Assembly: GCA_012800215.1 (NCBI GenBank)
Contig: JAAZJT010000075.1
Location: 1 to 12,573, forward strand
Length of the DNA: 12,573 nucleotides
Direction of reading: 5' to 3'
Origin: Bacillota bacterium
Lineage (GTDB): Bacteria > Bacillota > Dethiobacteria > Dethiobacterales > Dethiobacteraceae
Shown: one piece after another, positions 1 through 7,946 of the stretch
How the letters are laid out: each line of letters begins with the position of its first letter
Numbering within the stretch: the first letter of the stretch is position 1
The notes under the pieces: model-generated
Told to the model about the DNA's origin: nothing
Database searches by the model: none
What the model saw: the letters and a program-made list of their open reading frames with translations, nothing else
Made by a program: the position numbers and the translations under genes

Positions 1-760
1 GGTTACGTACAATGTTAGGAACTTGCAGCATAGAAGTGCCAACACCTTGTGCAATTAGGCCGCCCCAGCCATTCTCACGGTAACTGGACACGGCAAAACC
101 AATCATCTGTGCAGAACAACCTACTGTAGCTGCGCCTGCTGCCAAGCCCGAAAGATCCATCATGATGGCTAAAGCTGCGCTGGAAATCGGTGCCGTAAGT
201 GCTAAACCCATTAACACAGAAACAATAATACCCATGGGCACCGGGCGCAATTCGGTTGCACTGATGATAATATTGCCTAAGTATTTCATAAAGGAATCTA
301 CGGCGGGCCCAATAATACCGGCAGCAAGAAAACCCGCCAGAATTGTAACTGCCGGCGTAACAATAATGTCTACCTTAGTTTCTTTAGAAACTAATTTGCC
401 AAACTCTGCACCGAAAACAGCCGCTACAAAAGAACCGGCAGGTCCACCTAAAGTAACGCCGGCAGCACCTGTAATGGCGCTGGCAAATAAAACAAGAGGT
501 GGCGCCTTTAAGCCGTAAGCTACGGCAACACCAATGGCAGGTCCATACATACTCTGCGCCACCTTGCCACCGTTAATCAACCAATTCAAAATTGCATTTT
601 CCCCTAAGACAGCTGTCAGCTGTTCCCCGATTGTCTGCAGAATCAAACCAACAATTAAGGAAGCAAAAAGGCCAAGAGCCATTGCTCCTAAGGCATCAAT
701 TAAATAGCGTTCCACAGAAAATACAATATTTTTCCGTTCTAGGAAACCTTGCTTTTCCAC
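1..760 (-). CDS. PTS_EIIC_2/PfoR-type membrane protein, 3' end outside window
   Basis: Partial gene: 253 codons are visible from a GTG at 760-758, and the frame is still open at base 1. The start was chosen because GGAGGGGG lies 6 bases upstream; a TTG one codon earlier would be too close to it. The protein is very hydrophobic with several Gly/Ala-rich membrane segments. Motifs such as GPAIGVAVAYGLKAPP, TGAAGVTLGGPAGSF and VGCSAQMIGFAVSSYRENGW are typical of the PTS transporter subunit IIC family PF13303, which includes PfoR of Clostridium perfringens. Family members usually have about 340 residues, so roughly three quarters is present. No EIIA or EIIB domain is visible, so sugar phosphotransfer by this protein alone is doubtful and its substrate is unknown. 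It starts 28 bases after selD in the same direction with no terminator between, so it is probably the fourth gene of the sel operon. Confidence 0.8.
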   Translation of the reverse strand, partial: MEKQGFLERKNIVFSVERYLIDALGAMALGLFASLIVGLILQTIGEQLTAVLGENAILNWLINGGKVAQSMYGPAIGVAVAYGLKAPPLVLFASAITGAAGVTLGGPAGSFVAAVFGAEFGKLVSKETKVDIIVTPAVTILAGFLAAGIIGPAVDSFMKYLGNIIISATELRPVPMGIIVSVLMGLALTAPISSAALAIMMDLSGLAAGAATVGCSAQMIGFAVSSYRENGWGGLIAQGVGTSMLQVPNIVRN

Positions 761-788
761 CAAAATCCCCCTCCAAGCCCGACATAAT

Positions 789-1835
789 TTATGCTAAAAT
801 TTTTATTTCCCCTGCTTTGCCTGCAGTAACCTGGCCGATAACTGCAGCTGTTACCCCACGGGCAGCCAAGTTCTGTAGCAATTCATTTTCTTTAGCAGCA
901 GGAACAGAAATCAATAAACCGCCAGATGTTTGTGGATCACACAGCACATCCAGTTCCCTCTCCCCCACAGCATTTCCGCTTACTGTTAAACCCAGCTGCA
1001 CATAATCCCGATTGGCATAGGCGCCACCGGGAACCAACCCCATGCCGGCTGCCCTTAAAGCTCCCGGCAGCAGCGGCACACGGCCAAAGGATAATTCCAG
1101 TGCTACGCCGCTGGCCAGTGCCAGCTCCCTGGCATGTCCCAATAGACCAAAACCTGTAATATCCGTGGCGGCAGAAACACCCACTTCCATCATGGCCAGC
1201 GCGGCATTTTTATTTAAAACAGACATGGTCTTAACTGCAGCCGCTATTTCCTCAGCACTAGCAAGATTTGCTTTTAGTGCCGTTAATACCAGACCAGAAC
1301 CAATGGGCTTAGTTAAAACCAGAGAATCATCGACTTTTGCTCCTCCGTTAGTGATCAAATTATCAGGGTGGATTATGCCTGTTACAGAAAGACCGTATTT
1401 AGGCTCATCATCTTCAACACTATGCCCGCCTACGATTAATGCGCCTGCTTCAATAACCTTATCGGCACCGCCTTTTAGGATCTCTGCCAGGGCAGCAGTA
1501 CCCAGTTTTTTTGAGGGATAACAAACTATATTCATTACCAGCCTAGGTTCAGCTCCCATGGCATAAACGTCTGATAAGGCATTAGCTGCCGCAATTTGAC
1601 CAAAAGTATAGGGGTCATCAACCACTGGTGTAAAAAAATCCAGCGTCTGAACTAGAGCCAAATCTTCACGCAGACGAAACACACCGGCATCAGCAAAGGA
1701 ATTGCAGCCAACCAGCAAATCCTGGTGTTTCATTTCCGGCAAGTGGCACAGTACCTGTGCCAGTGCCCCGGGGGGCATCTTAGCAGCTCACCCAGCACTT
1801 TTTGTCATTGCAGTTAATTTTAATTCATCAGTCAT
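789..1835 (-). CDS. selD: Selenide, water dikinase (SelD), itself containing selenocysteine at an in-frame UGA
   Basis: SelD makes selenophosphate from selenide and ATP, the selenium donor for Sec-tRNA synthesis. Reading from ATG 1835 gives 348 residues, the usual SelD length. Codon 16 is TGA (1790-1788) in the context KSAG-U-AAKMPPGALAQVL, where the family has its catalytic Cys or Sec followed by the essential Lys (here residue 19). The next ATG, at 1778, lies just past this site and would give an inactive 329-residue protein. Other family motifs follow: DFFTPVVDDP near residue 66, NALSDVYAMG near 85, VGGHS near 136 and LCDPQTSGGLL near the C-terminus. The ATG overlaps the end of selB by 8 bases, and GGAGAGG stands 9 bases upstream, inside selB. 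A SECIS-like hairpin lies at 1744-1762. The UGA position and reading are seen; Sec insertion is inferred from family knowledge and the adjacent selA and selB. Confidence 0.95.
1744..1762 (-). promoter_or_regulatory. Candidate bacterial SECIS element of selD
   Basis: On the minus strand UGGCACAG-GUA-CUGUGCCA forms a perfect 8-bp stem with a GUA loop. The loop begins 33 bases after the selD UGA and has G as its first base. Bacterial SECIS elements lie inside the coding region just after the UGA, with the apical loop roughly 16-37 bases away and a G in its first two positions. Here the hairpin meets those rules. It would bind the winged-helix C-terminus of SelB. A second, GC-rich hairpin at 1764-1777 is closer to the UGA but fails the distance and loop-G rules; it may compete in folding. 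Confidence 0.75.
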
Positions 1836-3762
1836 GATCTTCATCCTCTCCATTATTATCAATGTCCAGACGCCAGGCAACACGTTGGTCACCGGAGCGA
1901 CGCGTCCATTTCAAACGATCGAATGTTTCTAAAAGGGGGATAATGTATTTTCTTGTTGAGCCTAGCTTCTCTCGAAACTCTCCGGCAGTTAATGTTTGCT
2001 TTTCTCGAAAATGTTGACAAAGCTCTGCCTTAGCTCTTTGGAAATAGTCATGGTGAAAAGCCAATTGCTCATCCACACGAACCAATTCTTTTTGCCGCGA
2101 CAAATAATCAACAAACGAGTCCACTTCTGTCTGCATAATCCTTAATTTTTCCGCTACTTCCTTTATTGAGGGAGGTGTAAAGCCACCTTCCAAATACAAT
2201 TTCAGCATCATTTTCATTTGTTCAGCTTCCTTGGCATTTGGTTCAGGCCGGTGTGAAGTTAAAAAGACCAGATTATCCTGAAGCTGTATGCGCCCCTTTG
2301 CCACCATTTCATTAAGCAGCCAATCATAAACTTTAGGTGATACAGCAGGGGGTAAAACTTTTTTCAGTTCGGCACGCGACATGCCTATCGCCAAATGATG
2401 CTGCCGGTGAAATTCGGTTAACAACTGTTCTAACAGCTCCTGCCATTTTTGCACCGCCAGCGCATCGATCAGTAAATCACCTGTTTGTTTAATCTCACCC
2501 TGCTCCAACAATTTGTTTATGTAGGTTTGTAAAACATCAGGTGCCAAGCCTGCCTGTTTTAATAAAATATTTTTGCTTGTAATACTCTCACGCCGGATAC
2601 GCTGCAGCAAAGGAACAGCCGGATCACCCTTTTCCAACTCTTTTAGTTTATGCAGAATATCCTTTTGGAACCGTTTATGTTTACGGGGGCTGGCATCTAA
2701 AACCATGCCTCCACCAATAGTGAACATGGGGGAAAAACTACGGATAATAAAACGGTCTTTATTCTGTGCTACTAATTTCTTTTCTAAACGCAATTGCACA
2801 GGAGCTTCTGCTCCAGGCTGCAGCTCGTCCCGATCCAAAAGAGCCACACGGCCTACTGACCGTCCTGTCCCTAAAAAAATATGTACGCGAGCCATGTTTT
2901 TTAGCGCCCGGGGTGCTGAAGCTAATAATTTTAACTTAGCATCTAACAAATATGTAGCTTGCAGCGAACCCGGCGCGGCTATTACACTCCCACGCGTCAG
3001 TGTAACTTTCTCTAACCCTGATAAATTTACTGCTGTTCTTTGCCCGGCAAACGCTTCCTCTACCAACACCCCATGAACCTGAATCTGGCGTACCCGCGCA
3101 GTGCGCCCAGCCGGCAGAACTTCCACAGTATTACCGGTTTGTACCGTACCGGCCGTTAATGTTCCTGTGGCAATGGTGCCAAACCCAGCAATAGTAAAAA
3201 CACGGTCAACAGGTAAGCGTAAAGGTGCCTTTTCATCCCTTGCCGGCAGCTCGGCTGTCACTTCATCTATGGCCTGCACTAGTTCTGCCAGTCCTTTACC
3301 TGAATGTGCTGAAACCCGGAAAAAAGGCGCATTACTTAAAAAAGTATCTGTTAAAGCCTCGCGTACTTCCTCTTCTATTAAATCCAACCACTCTTCATCT
3401 TCGATTAAATCTGTTTTTGTCAGTACAACCAGACCCCGCGCAATCTTCAGTAAATCCATTATTTCCACATGCTCGCGCGTTTGTGGCATTACCCCTTCAG
3501 TAACATCTACCACCAGTAAAACTAAATCAATGCCGCCAATACCTGCCAGCATATTATGAATAAATCGTTCATGACCCGGAACATCAACTACACCTGCCAA
3601 ACGCCCACTGGGCAGTTTAAAGGGTGCAAAACCCAGTTCTATAGAAATACCACGTTTTTTTTCCTCAACTAAACGGTCAGTTTCCTGACCGGTGATAGCT
3701 TTAATGAGTGCAGTTTTACCATGATCTACATGGCCTGCTGTCCCGATAATCACGTGAGACAC
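1828..3762 (-). CDS. selB: Selenocysteine-specific translation elongation factor SelB
   Basis: SelB is a GTPase that carries Sec-tRNA(Sec) to UGA codons followed by a SECIS hairpin. The protein has 644 residues, normal for bacterial SelB. G1 is GHVDHGKT (10-17), switch I contains GISIELGF (38-45), G3 is DVPGH (60-64), G4 is TKTD (115-118) and the G5 region is SAHSGKG (151-157). EF-Tu-like beta-barrel domains follow, and about the last 240 residues are charged winged-helix repeats that bind SECIS RNA. The start is GTG 3762, with GAGGTGG 4 bases upstream. It overlaps selA by 13 bases and its end overlaps selD by 8 bases, which implies translational coupling. No truncation or missing motif is seen. 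Confidence 0.96.
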   Translation of the reverse strand: MSHVIIGTAGHVDHGKTALIKAITGQETDRLVEEKKRGISIELGFAPFKLPSGRLAGVVDVPGHERFIHNMLAGIGGIDLVLLVVDVTEGVMPQTREHVEIMDLLKIARGLVVLTKTDLIEDEEWLDLIEEEVREALTDTFLSNAPFFRVSAHSGKGLAELVQAIDEVTAELPARDEKAPLRLPVDRVFTIAGFGTIATGTLTAGTVQTGNTVEVLPAGRTARVRQIQVHGVLVEEAFAGQRTAVNLSGLEKVTLTRGSVIAAPGSLQATYLLDAKLKLLASAPRALKNMARVHIFLGTGRSVGRVALLDRDELQPGAEAPVQLRLEKKLVAQNKDRFIIRSFSPMFTIGGGMVLDASPRKHKRFQKDILHKLKELEKGDPAVPLLQRIRRESITSKNILLKQAGLAPDVLQTYINKLLEQGEIKQTGDLLIDALAVQKWQELLEQLLTEFHRQHHLAIGMSRAELKKVLPPAVSPKVYDWLLNEMVAKGRIQLQDNLVFLTSHRPEPNAKEAEQMKMMLKLYLEGGFTPPSIKEVAEKLRIMQTEVDSFVDYLSRQKELVRVDEQLAFHHDYFQRAKAELCQHFREKQTLTAGEFREKLGSTRKYIIPLLETFDRLKWTRRSGDQRVAWRLDIDNNGEDEDHD

Positions 3763-5150
3763 TGAACCACCTCTTCCTTTTCTGCCTCATCAATGGTGCG
3801 CGGATCAAGCAGTAACCAGTCATCCTGGATGCGGCCTACCAGAGATGGAGTACCTAGCCGCAATTTTTCTGTCCACTCTGTCAGCTCAAGCCGCTGGTGT
3901 CTAATAGCCACTACAAAGGTTGTTAATTTTGTTGTTGGCATGGCACCGCCGCCCACATAAGAGAAATCTTCGCGTACTTCTACCTTTAAAGTTCCCGCTG
4001 CGCGTTTTTCTATTGCCTGGGCTAAGGAAAAAGCACGTTCTTTCAGGACAGCAGCCGGCATAGATAACATTGCCAGCACCGGAATTTCTTTTAATGGATT
4101 GCCTGTCAAATAGATACGAAGGGTAGCTTCCAAAGCAGCCAGTGTTATTTTATCAGGGCGCAGCGCCCGTAAGAGTTGATTTCTTTTAATTTCCTCAACA
4201 TATTTCCTTTTGCCAAGTATAATTCCCGCCTGTGGTCCGCCAAGGAGTTTATCTCCACTCAAAGTTAAAATATCTACACCGGCAGCGATGCGTTCCTGTA
4301 CCAGCGGCTCCTTAGCTAATCCAAAAGGTGTAAGGTCAATTAATAAACCGCTGCCAATATCCTCCATCACAGGCACACCGGTTTCTTTACCCAGTTTTAC
4401 CAGTTCTGATAAGGGCACTGATGCCGTAAAACCCACAATCTTATAATTACTGGTATGAACTTTTAATAAAAGGGCAGTGTCTTCATCTACAGCTTTTTGA
4501 TAATCGGCAAAATGTGTTTTATTACTTGTCCCCACTTCAACCAGCTGAACGCCGCCGGCTTTCATAACTTCGGGTATGCGAAAACTGCCGCCAATCTCCA
4601 CCAGTTCACCGCGGGAAACAATGGCTTTTCTGCCGCCGGCTAAAGTATTTAAAGCCACCAAAACAGCTGCAGCATTATTATTCACCACACAGGCCGCTTC
4701 CGTCCCTGTCAGCTTACACAGCAGCTTTTCTATATGCTCATGCCGTGAACCCCTTACCCCCTCCTGCAATTTCATTTCTAAATTGCAGTAACTTACAGCT
4801 TCCTGCATGGCCTTTTGCGCAGCAGCAGCCAAAGGGGCACGACCTAAATTAGTATGCAGCACTGTTCCTGTAGCATTAATTACACGCCGCAGCGAGGGTT
4901 GGTGCAAAGAATTCAGCCAAGCTTCCATTTGCTGCACTACGCCGTCAATTGTCGACTGCAGCTGCTTTACTTCCTCTTCTGCTGCTGCTTGTAAAATTTT
5001 TTGTCTCAACTGTGCCACAACGGTTTGCGCTGCCTGTACTAACAGAGCATGGGGGTAGTTTAAAGCGGCATTCTTCTGCTGGTAGTTTGTCACTACCACA
5101 TCAACCGCCGGCAAAGCAGTTAAATATTTTTTCCGCCACTTTTCCACCAT
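3750..5150 (-). CDS. selA: L-seryl-tRNA(Sec) selenium transferase (SelA)
   Basis: SelA is a PLP enzyme, decameric in known cases, that converts Ser-tRNA(Sec) to Sec-tRNA(Sec) using selenophosphate. The PLP lysine lies in LSGDKLLGGPQAG (Lys301 counted from ATG 5150). Other family motifs are INATGTVLHTNLGRAPL, GSRHEHIEKLL, NNNAAAVLVALNTLA and EDIGSGLL. Length is 466 residues, normal for SelA. I chose ATG 5150 because AGGTG lies 6 bases upstream of it. An in-frame GTG at 5159 would overlap that ribosome site and add only three residues. It is the first gene of the sel operon, 42 bases after a strong promoter -10 box, and its last 13 bases overlap selB. Confidence 0.96.
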   Translation of the reverse strand: MVEKWRKKYLTALPAVDVVVTNYQQKNAALNYPHALLVQAAQTVVAQLRQKILQAAAEEEVKQLQSTIDGVVQQMEAWLNSLHQPSLRRVINATGTVLHTNLGRAPLAAAAQKAMQEAVSYCNLEMKLQEGVRGSRHEHIEKLLCKLTGTEAACVVNNNAAAVLVALNTLAGGRKAIVSRGELVEIGGSFRIPEVMKAGGVQLVEVGTSNKTHFADYQKAVDEDTALLLKVHTSNYKIVGFTASVPLSELVKLGKETGVPVMEDIGSGLLIDLTPFGLAKEPLVQERIAAGVDILTLSGDKLLGGPQAGIILGKRKYVEEIKRNQLLRALRPDKITLAALEATLRIYLTGNPLKEIPVLAMLSMPAAVLKERAFSLAQAIEKRAAGTLKVEVREDFSYVGGGAMPTTKLTTFVVAIRHQRLELTEWTEKLRLGTPSLVGRIQDDWLLLDPRTIDEAEKEEVVQCLT

Positions 5151-5192
5151 AGATTTCACCTACTGCCATAATTTCTCTTTCTATTCTCAATT

Positions 5193-5221
5193 ATTATATA
5201 GCTTCACTAAAAGTAAAGCAA
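5193..5221 (-). promoter_or_regulatory. SigA-type promoter of the selABD operon
   Basis: On the minus strand TTGCTT (5221-5216) is followed, after exactly 17 bases, by a perfect TATAAT (5198-5193). Transcription would start near 5186, giving a leader of about 36 bases before selA ATG 5150. The site lies in the 110-base gap between the histidine kinase gene and selA. No terminator was found between the kinase stop and this promoter, so some read-through from the kinase gene is possible. Confidence 0.75.
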
Positions 5222-5269
5222 CAGAGACAAATTTGTATCCTGCAGCAGTAACATATTTTCATCTCAGTA

Positions 5270-6637
5270 CTATTTACTTCGCTTAAAATACAGGCGAAAG
5301 CAACTGCCATGCTGCGGTTTACTGTCTACATCTACGCGCCCGCCCATAGCCTCCATTAATTCTTTGACAATAGCCAAACCAATTCCGGAGCCACCTGTAG
5401 CCCGCGTACGTGAAGGATCCACACGATAAAAACGCTCAAAAATATAGGGCAAATGTTCCGCATCAATGCCTATGCCGGTATCGGCAACAGCAACACATAC
5501 TTCCTCATTACCTTGGGAAAAAGTAATTAAGACTTTCCCTTTTTGTGGTGTATACTTATAGGCATTAATTAAAAGGTTACTGATTACTCGTTCCACTAAT
5601 GTCTCATCTGCCAAAGCAGAAAAATCGGCAACCGGTTTTTCTATTTGCAGTGTAATTTCTTTTTGCTGCAGTAATGGGCGGATTCGCTCTGCTTCCTGCG
5701 TTACCAGCTCTGTTAGAGGCAGCTGCTTTAGCTTTAAAGCTTCCCGTTCATAACTGTCAATCGTCAGCCCTTGCAAATCATTAACCAGTTTGCCCAGCCT
5801 GGCAGCTTCTTCTAATACAGCTTCTATATTTTCACGTTTTGGCTGTAAAATGCCATCGCGGAATGCTTCCAGGTAACTTTGAATTGTAGTTAAAGGAGTG
5901 CGCAATTCATGTGAAATATTACCTGTCAGTTTACGGCGCAATTCACTCTGCTCTGCTAAACTGCCAGCCATGCGGTTCATTGCTTCACCTAATACAGCCA
6001 GTTCATCATCCCCTAAAATTTCTACCCTTTCCCCAAATTTGCCCTGTCCCCACTTTTCTGCTGCTGCAGTCAGCACTTTTAAACGGCTTGTAAGACGGCG
6101 TGCCAGCATACCGGCGATCAAAATGGCAGCCACAATAGCTATTAAACCTGCAATAACGGCACTTTGCCGCACAGCACGGCTAAAAACTAAAGCTTCAGTA
6201 GTATAAAGTCCTCTTTGTCCTAAGTGAGTAATTAGTACTCTGCCAACTTCTTTTCCCTGTACAGATAAAGGATAGATATAAGTCAGGCCGCGCTCCTCCT
6301 GAACCCTTGCCCAATGCCGCCCATGCATGCCTCGCATCATTCCGCTCAGAGAATCAGCCACCAGCCTTCCGGCTTGATCATAAACTTCTATTTGCGTTCC
6401 CGTCGTGGAACCAAGATGCATCGCAGTCAGCCGTATAGCTTGCCATGATGCACTTTGCCTATATAATTCAACCAGCGTATTAACAATTAACTGGTTCTGT
6501 TCTTCCTGAACACTCTCCAAATAACGCTGAAAGTTCCTGGTTAAACCAAGATGTGCCAGAAAAGCCGCAAAGATAATTCCCCCTACCGCCAACATTATTA
6601 AAGCCAAGGCAAAACGCTGTGAAAGACTTTTCTTCAT
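5270..6637 (-). CDS. Membrane sensor histidine kinase, PhoR/BaeS-like
   Basis: A 455-residue sensor kinase that autophosphorylates on His and passes the phosphate to the regulator encoded just upstream. TM1 is about residues 9-31. An extracytoplasmic sensor region runs from about 32 to 157, TM2 from about 158 to 178, then a HAMP linker. The H-box is NISHELRTPLT with His243. The N-box is NLLINAYKYT (about 354-363), the G1 box DTGIG (386-390), the F-box FERFYRVD and the G2 box GGSGIGLAIV (415-424), so all catalytic boxes are intact. The start ATG overlaps the regulator stop as ATGA, with GAGGATC upstream. The sensor region has a Met/His cluster MMRGMHGRHW (100-109), which may bind a metal, but the ligand is unknown. 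Confidence 0.93.
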   Translation of the reverse strand: MKKSLSQRFALALIMLAVGGIIFAAFLAHLGLTRNFQRYLESVQEEQNQLIVNTLVELYRQSASWQAIRLTAMHLGSTTGTQIEVYDQAGRLVADSLSGMMRGMHGRHWARVQEERGLTYIYPLSVQGKEVGRVLITHLGQRGLYTTEALVFSRAVRQSAVIAGLIAIVAAILIAGMLARRLTSRLKVLTAAAEKWGQGKFGERVEILGDDELAVLGEAMNRMAGSLAEQSELRRKLTGNISHELRTPLTTIQSYLEAFRDGILQPKRENIEAVLEEAARLGKLVNDLQGLTIDSYEREALKLKQLPLTELVTQEAERIRPLLQQKEITLQIEKPVADFSALADETLVERVISNLLINAYKYTPQKGKVLITFSQGNEEVCVAVADTGIGIDAEHLPYIFERFYRVDPSRTRATGGSGIGLAIVKELMEAMGGRVDVDSKPQHGSCFRLYFKRSK

Positions 6638-7332
6638 TTTAGTTGATCCTCAAATTTATATCCCACACCGTAAACAGTGCGAATAAAACGGGGCTCATCC
6701 GGTGCAAGCTCCAATTTTTGCCGTAAGTTTTTAATATGGCTGTCAATAGTACGGTCATATCCAGTAGCAAATACCCCCTGAACAACTTCCAGTAACTCTC
6801 CCCTCGTAAAAACGCGTCCTGGATTTTTGGCCATCGCTGTCAACAATTTATACTCTGTAGCTGTCAGGTTAAGCAGCTTACCACGAAAGGTAACTTGATG
6901 ACGTAATGTATCAATCACCAAGTCCCCATTTGCATATTCCAGCACATCAGCCATTACCGCAGAAGAAGGCCGCGCACGCCGCAGCACTGCCAATACTCGT
7001 GCCACCAGTTCTGCCGGGCTGAAAGGTTTTACCATATAGTCATCAGCTCCCAGACCCAACCCTAAAATACGCTCCTCTTCTGTATCTTTTGCCGTTAACA
7101 TAATAATAGGGATATTATTTCCAGCCCGCCGTAATCTTTTCACCACATCTTCACCGGAAATTCGGGGCAACATTAAATCAAGTACCATTAAAACAAATTC
7201 TTTACTTTGAGCTAAATTAAAAGCTTCTTCACCGTCAAACGCTTCCGTCACAGCAAATCCTTCTTTCCGCAGATATGCCGCTATGACATGTGTAATTTTC
7301 GGTTCATCATCCACAACCAAAATTTTATCCAC
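6634..7332 (-). CDS. OmpR/PhoB-family response regulator
   Basis: A DNA-binding transcription regulator of 232 residues. The receiver domain has the acidic pair Asp8/Asp9 in VVDDE, the phosphoacceptor Asp52 in VLDLMLP, Thr80 in MLTAKD and Lys102 in DYMVKPF. The C-terminal winged helix is of the OmpR type, with LTATEYKLL, RVFTRGELL and the end motif TVYGVGYKF. I chose GTG 7332 as start because GAGGTG is 5 bases upstream. A TTG 15 bases earlier would place the ribosome site inside the gene. It is the first gene of a two-gene operon with the histidine kinase (4-base ATGA overlap). The DUF2680-like gene just upstream has its own terminator and may be a target. Confidence 0.93.
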   Translation of the reverse strand: MDKILVVDDEPKITHVIAAYLRKEGFAVTEAFDGEEAFNLAQSKEFVLMVLDLMLPRISGEDVVKRLRRAGNNIPIIMLTAKDTEEERILGLGLGADDYMVKPFSPAELVARVLAVLRRARPSSAVMADVLEYANGDLVIDTLRHQVTFRGKLLNLTATEYKLLTAMAKNPGRVFTRGELLEVVQGVFATGYDRTIDSHIKNLRQKLELAPDEPRFIRTVYGVGYKFEDQLK

Positions 7333-7390
7333 TTTCTCACCTCGCAAACTCGGGCTTAAAGCAATTTACCTAATTTTAGCAGAAGAAAGA

Positions 7391-7411
7391 AAGCCGGCGC
7401 AAGTCCGGCTT
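7391..7411 (-). terminator. Intrinsic terminator of the DUF2680-like gene
   Basis: AAGCCGG and CCGGCTT form a 7-bp stem around a 7-base loop. On the minus strand it is followed by TTTCTTTCTTCT, an imperfect U tract. It lies 30 bases after the stop of the gene at 7441-7779 and before the response regulator, separating the two transcripts at least partly. Confidence 0.65.
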
Positions 7412-7440
7412 CAATTATATTACTGATTGTTCAGTTGTTT

Positions 7441-7779
7441 TTACTGATAATAACGGCCATGACCATAACACCCGCCGCCCCGCATGATACCATTTCCTCT
7501 GCGCCTTAAACCATGACCGAATCCATAATTGCCTTCCTGCATTAACTGCTGCCGGTATTCCCACTGTTTGGACAGATGCTCTTTCATTTCTGCTGCATCT
7601 TCGGCAGTAATTATCCCTGCTTCACTCTGGGCGTCAATTATTTGCTGGTGAAGATTGTGCTCCTGCTGATAGAGCTCATGCAGTTTGCTGTGTTGTGAAT
7701 CTGTTATTGCCAGTGCTGACGGCACAGCCAAAGCCAAAATAAGTACTACCACCACAACTAATAAAAGTCTTTTTTTCAT
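7441..7779 (-). CDS. Secreted DUF2680/YckD-like small protein with Gly/His-rich tail
   Basis: A 112-residue exported protein. Residues 1-24 form a signal peptide: MKKR, a long Val/Leu core, and an ALA cleavage motif before ITDSQ. The mature part (about 25-85) is helical and charged, with LHELYQQEHNLHQQIIDAQSEAG and then ITAEDAAEMKEHL. This matches DUF2680/YckD proteins, in which a Gln/Lys-rich helix is followed by a short 'GxxTxExA' turn and a second helix. The tail from about residue 86 is rich in Gly, His, Arg and Tyr, with one Cys, and could bind metal. The ribosome site AAGGAGGTG is near perfect, so strong expression is likely. It sits directly upstream of the two-component pair on the same strand. 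The family assignment is from pattern recognition; the function is unknown. Confidence 0.75.
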   Translation of the reverse strand: MKKRLLLVVVVVLILALAVPSALAITDSQHSKLHELYQQEHNLHQQIIDAQSEAGIITAEDAAEMKEHLSKQWEYRQQLMQEGNYGFGHGLRRRGNGIMRGGGCYGHGRYYQ

Positions 7780-7946
7780 CTTTCACACCTCCTTTGCATC
7801 TCTCTTCCCAGTTTACTTCATACTTTTGCAAATCTGATGAAGAAAATGTGGAGATCTTATGGAGCTACAACACTTCTAATCTGGGATAATCCGACGCGAA
7901 TAATGGCATTTTAATAATACAGCCTTAGTTGGAAAGGGTGGATAGT

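Noticed and set aside
162..518. Plus-strand reading frame across the left end
   Set aside because: It lies antisense to the clearly conserved PTS_EIIC_2-type gene, has no ribosome site and shows no family features.
1764..1777. GC-rich hairpin just after the selD UGA as the SECIS
   Set aside because: Its loop begins only 15 bases after the UGA and has C in the first positions. The hairpin at 1744-1762 fits the SECIS rules better.
789..1778. selD starting at ATG 1778
   Set aside because: This start lacks a spaced ribosome site and removes the catalytic residue 16 and Lys19. The frame continues upstream through one UGA to an ATG with a good ribosome site at 1835.
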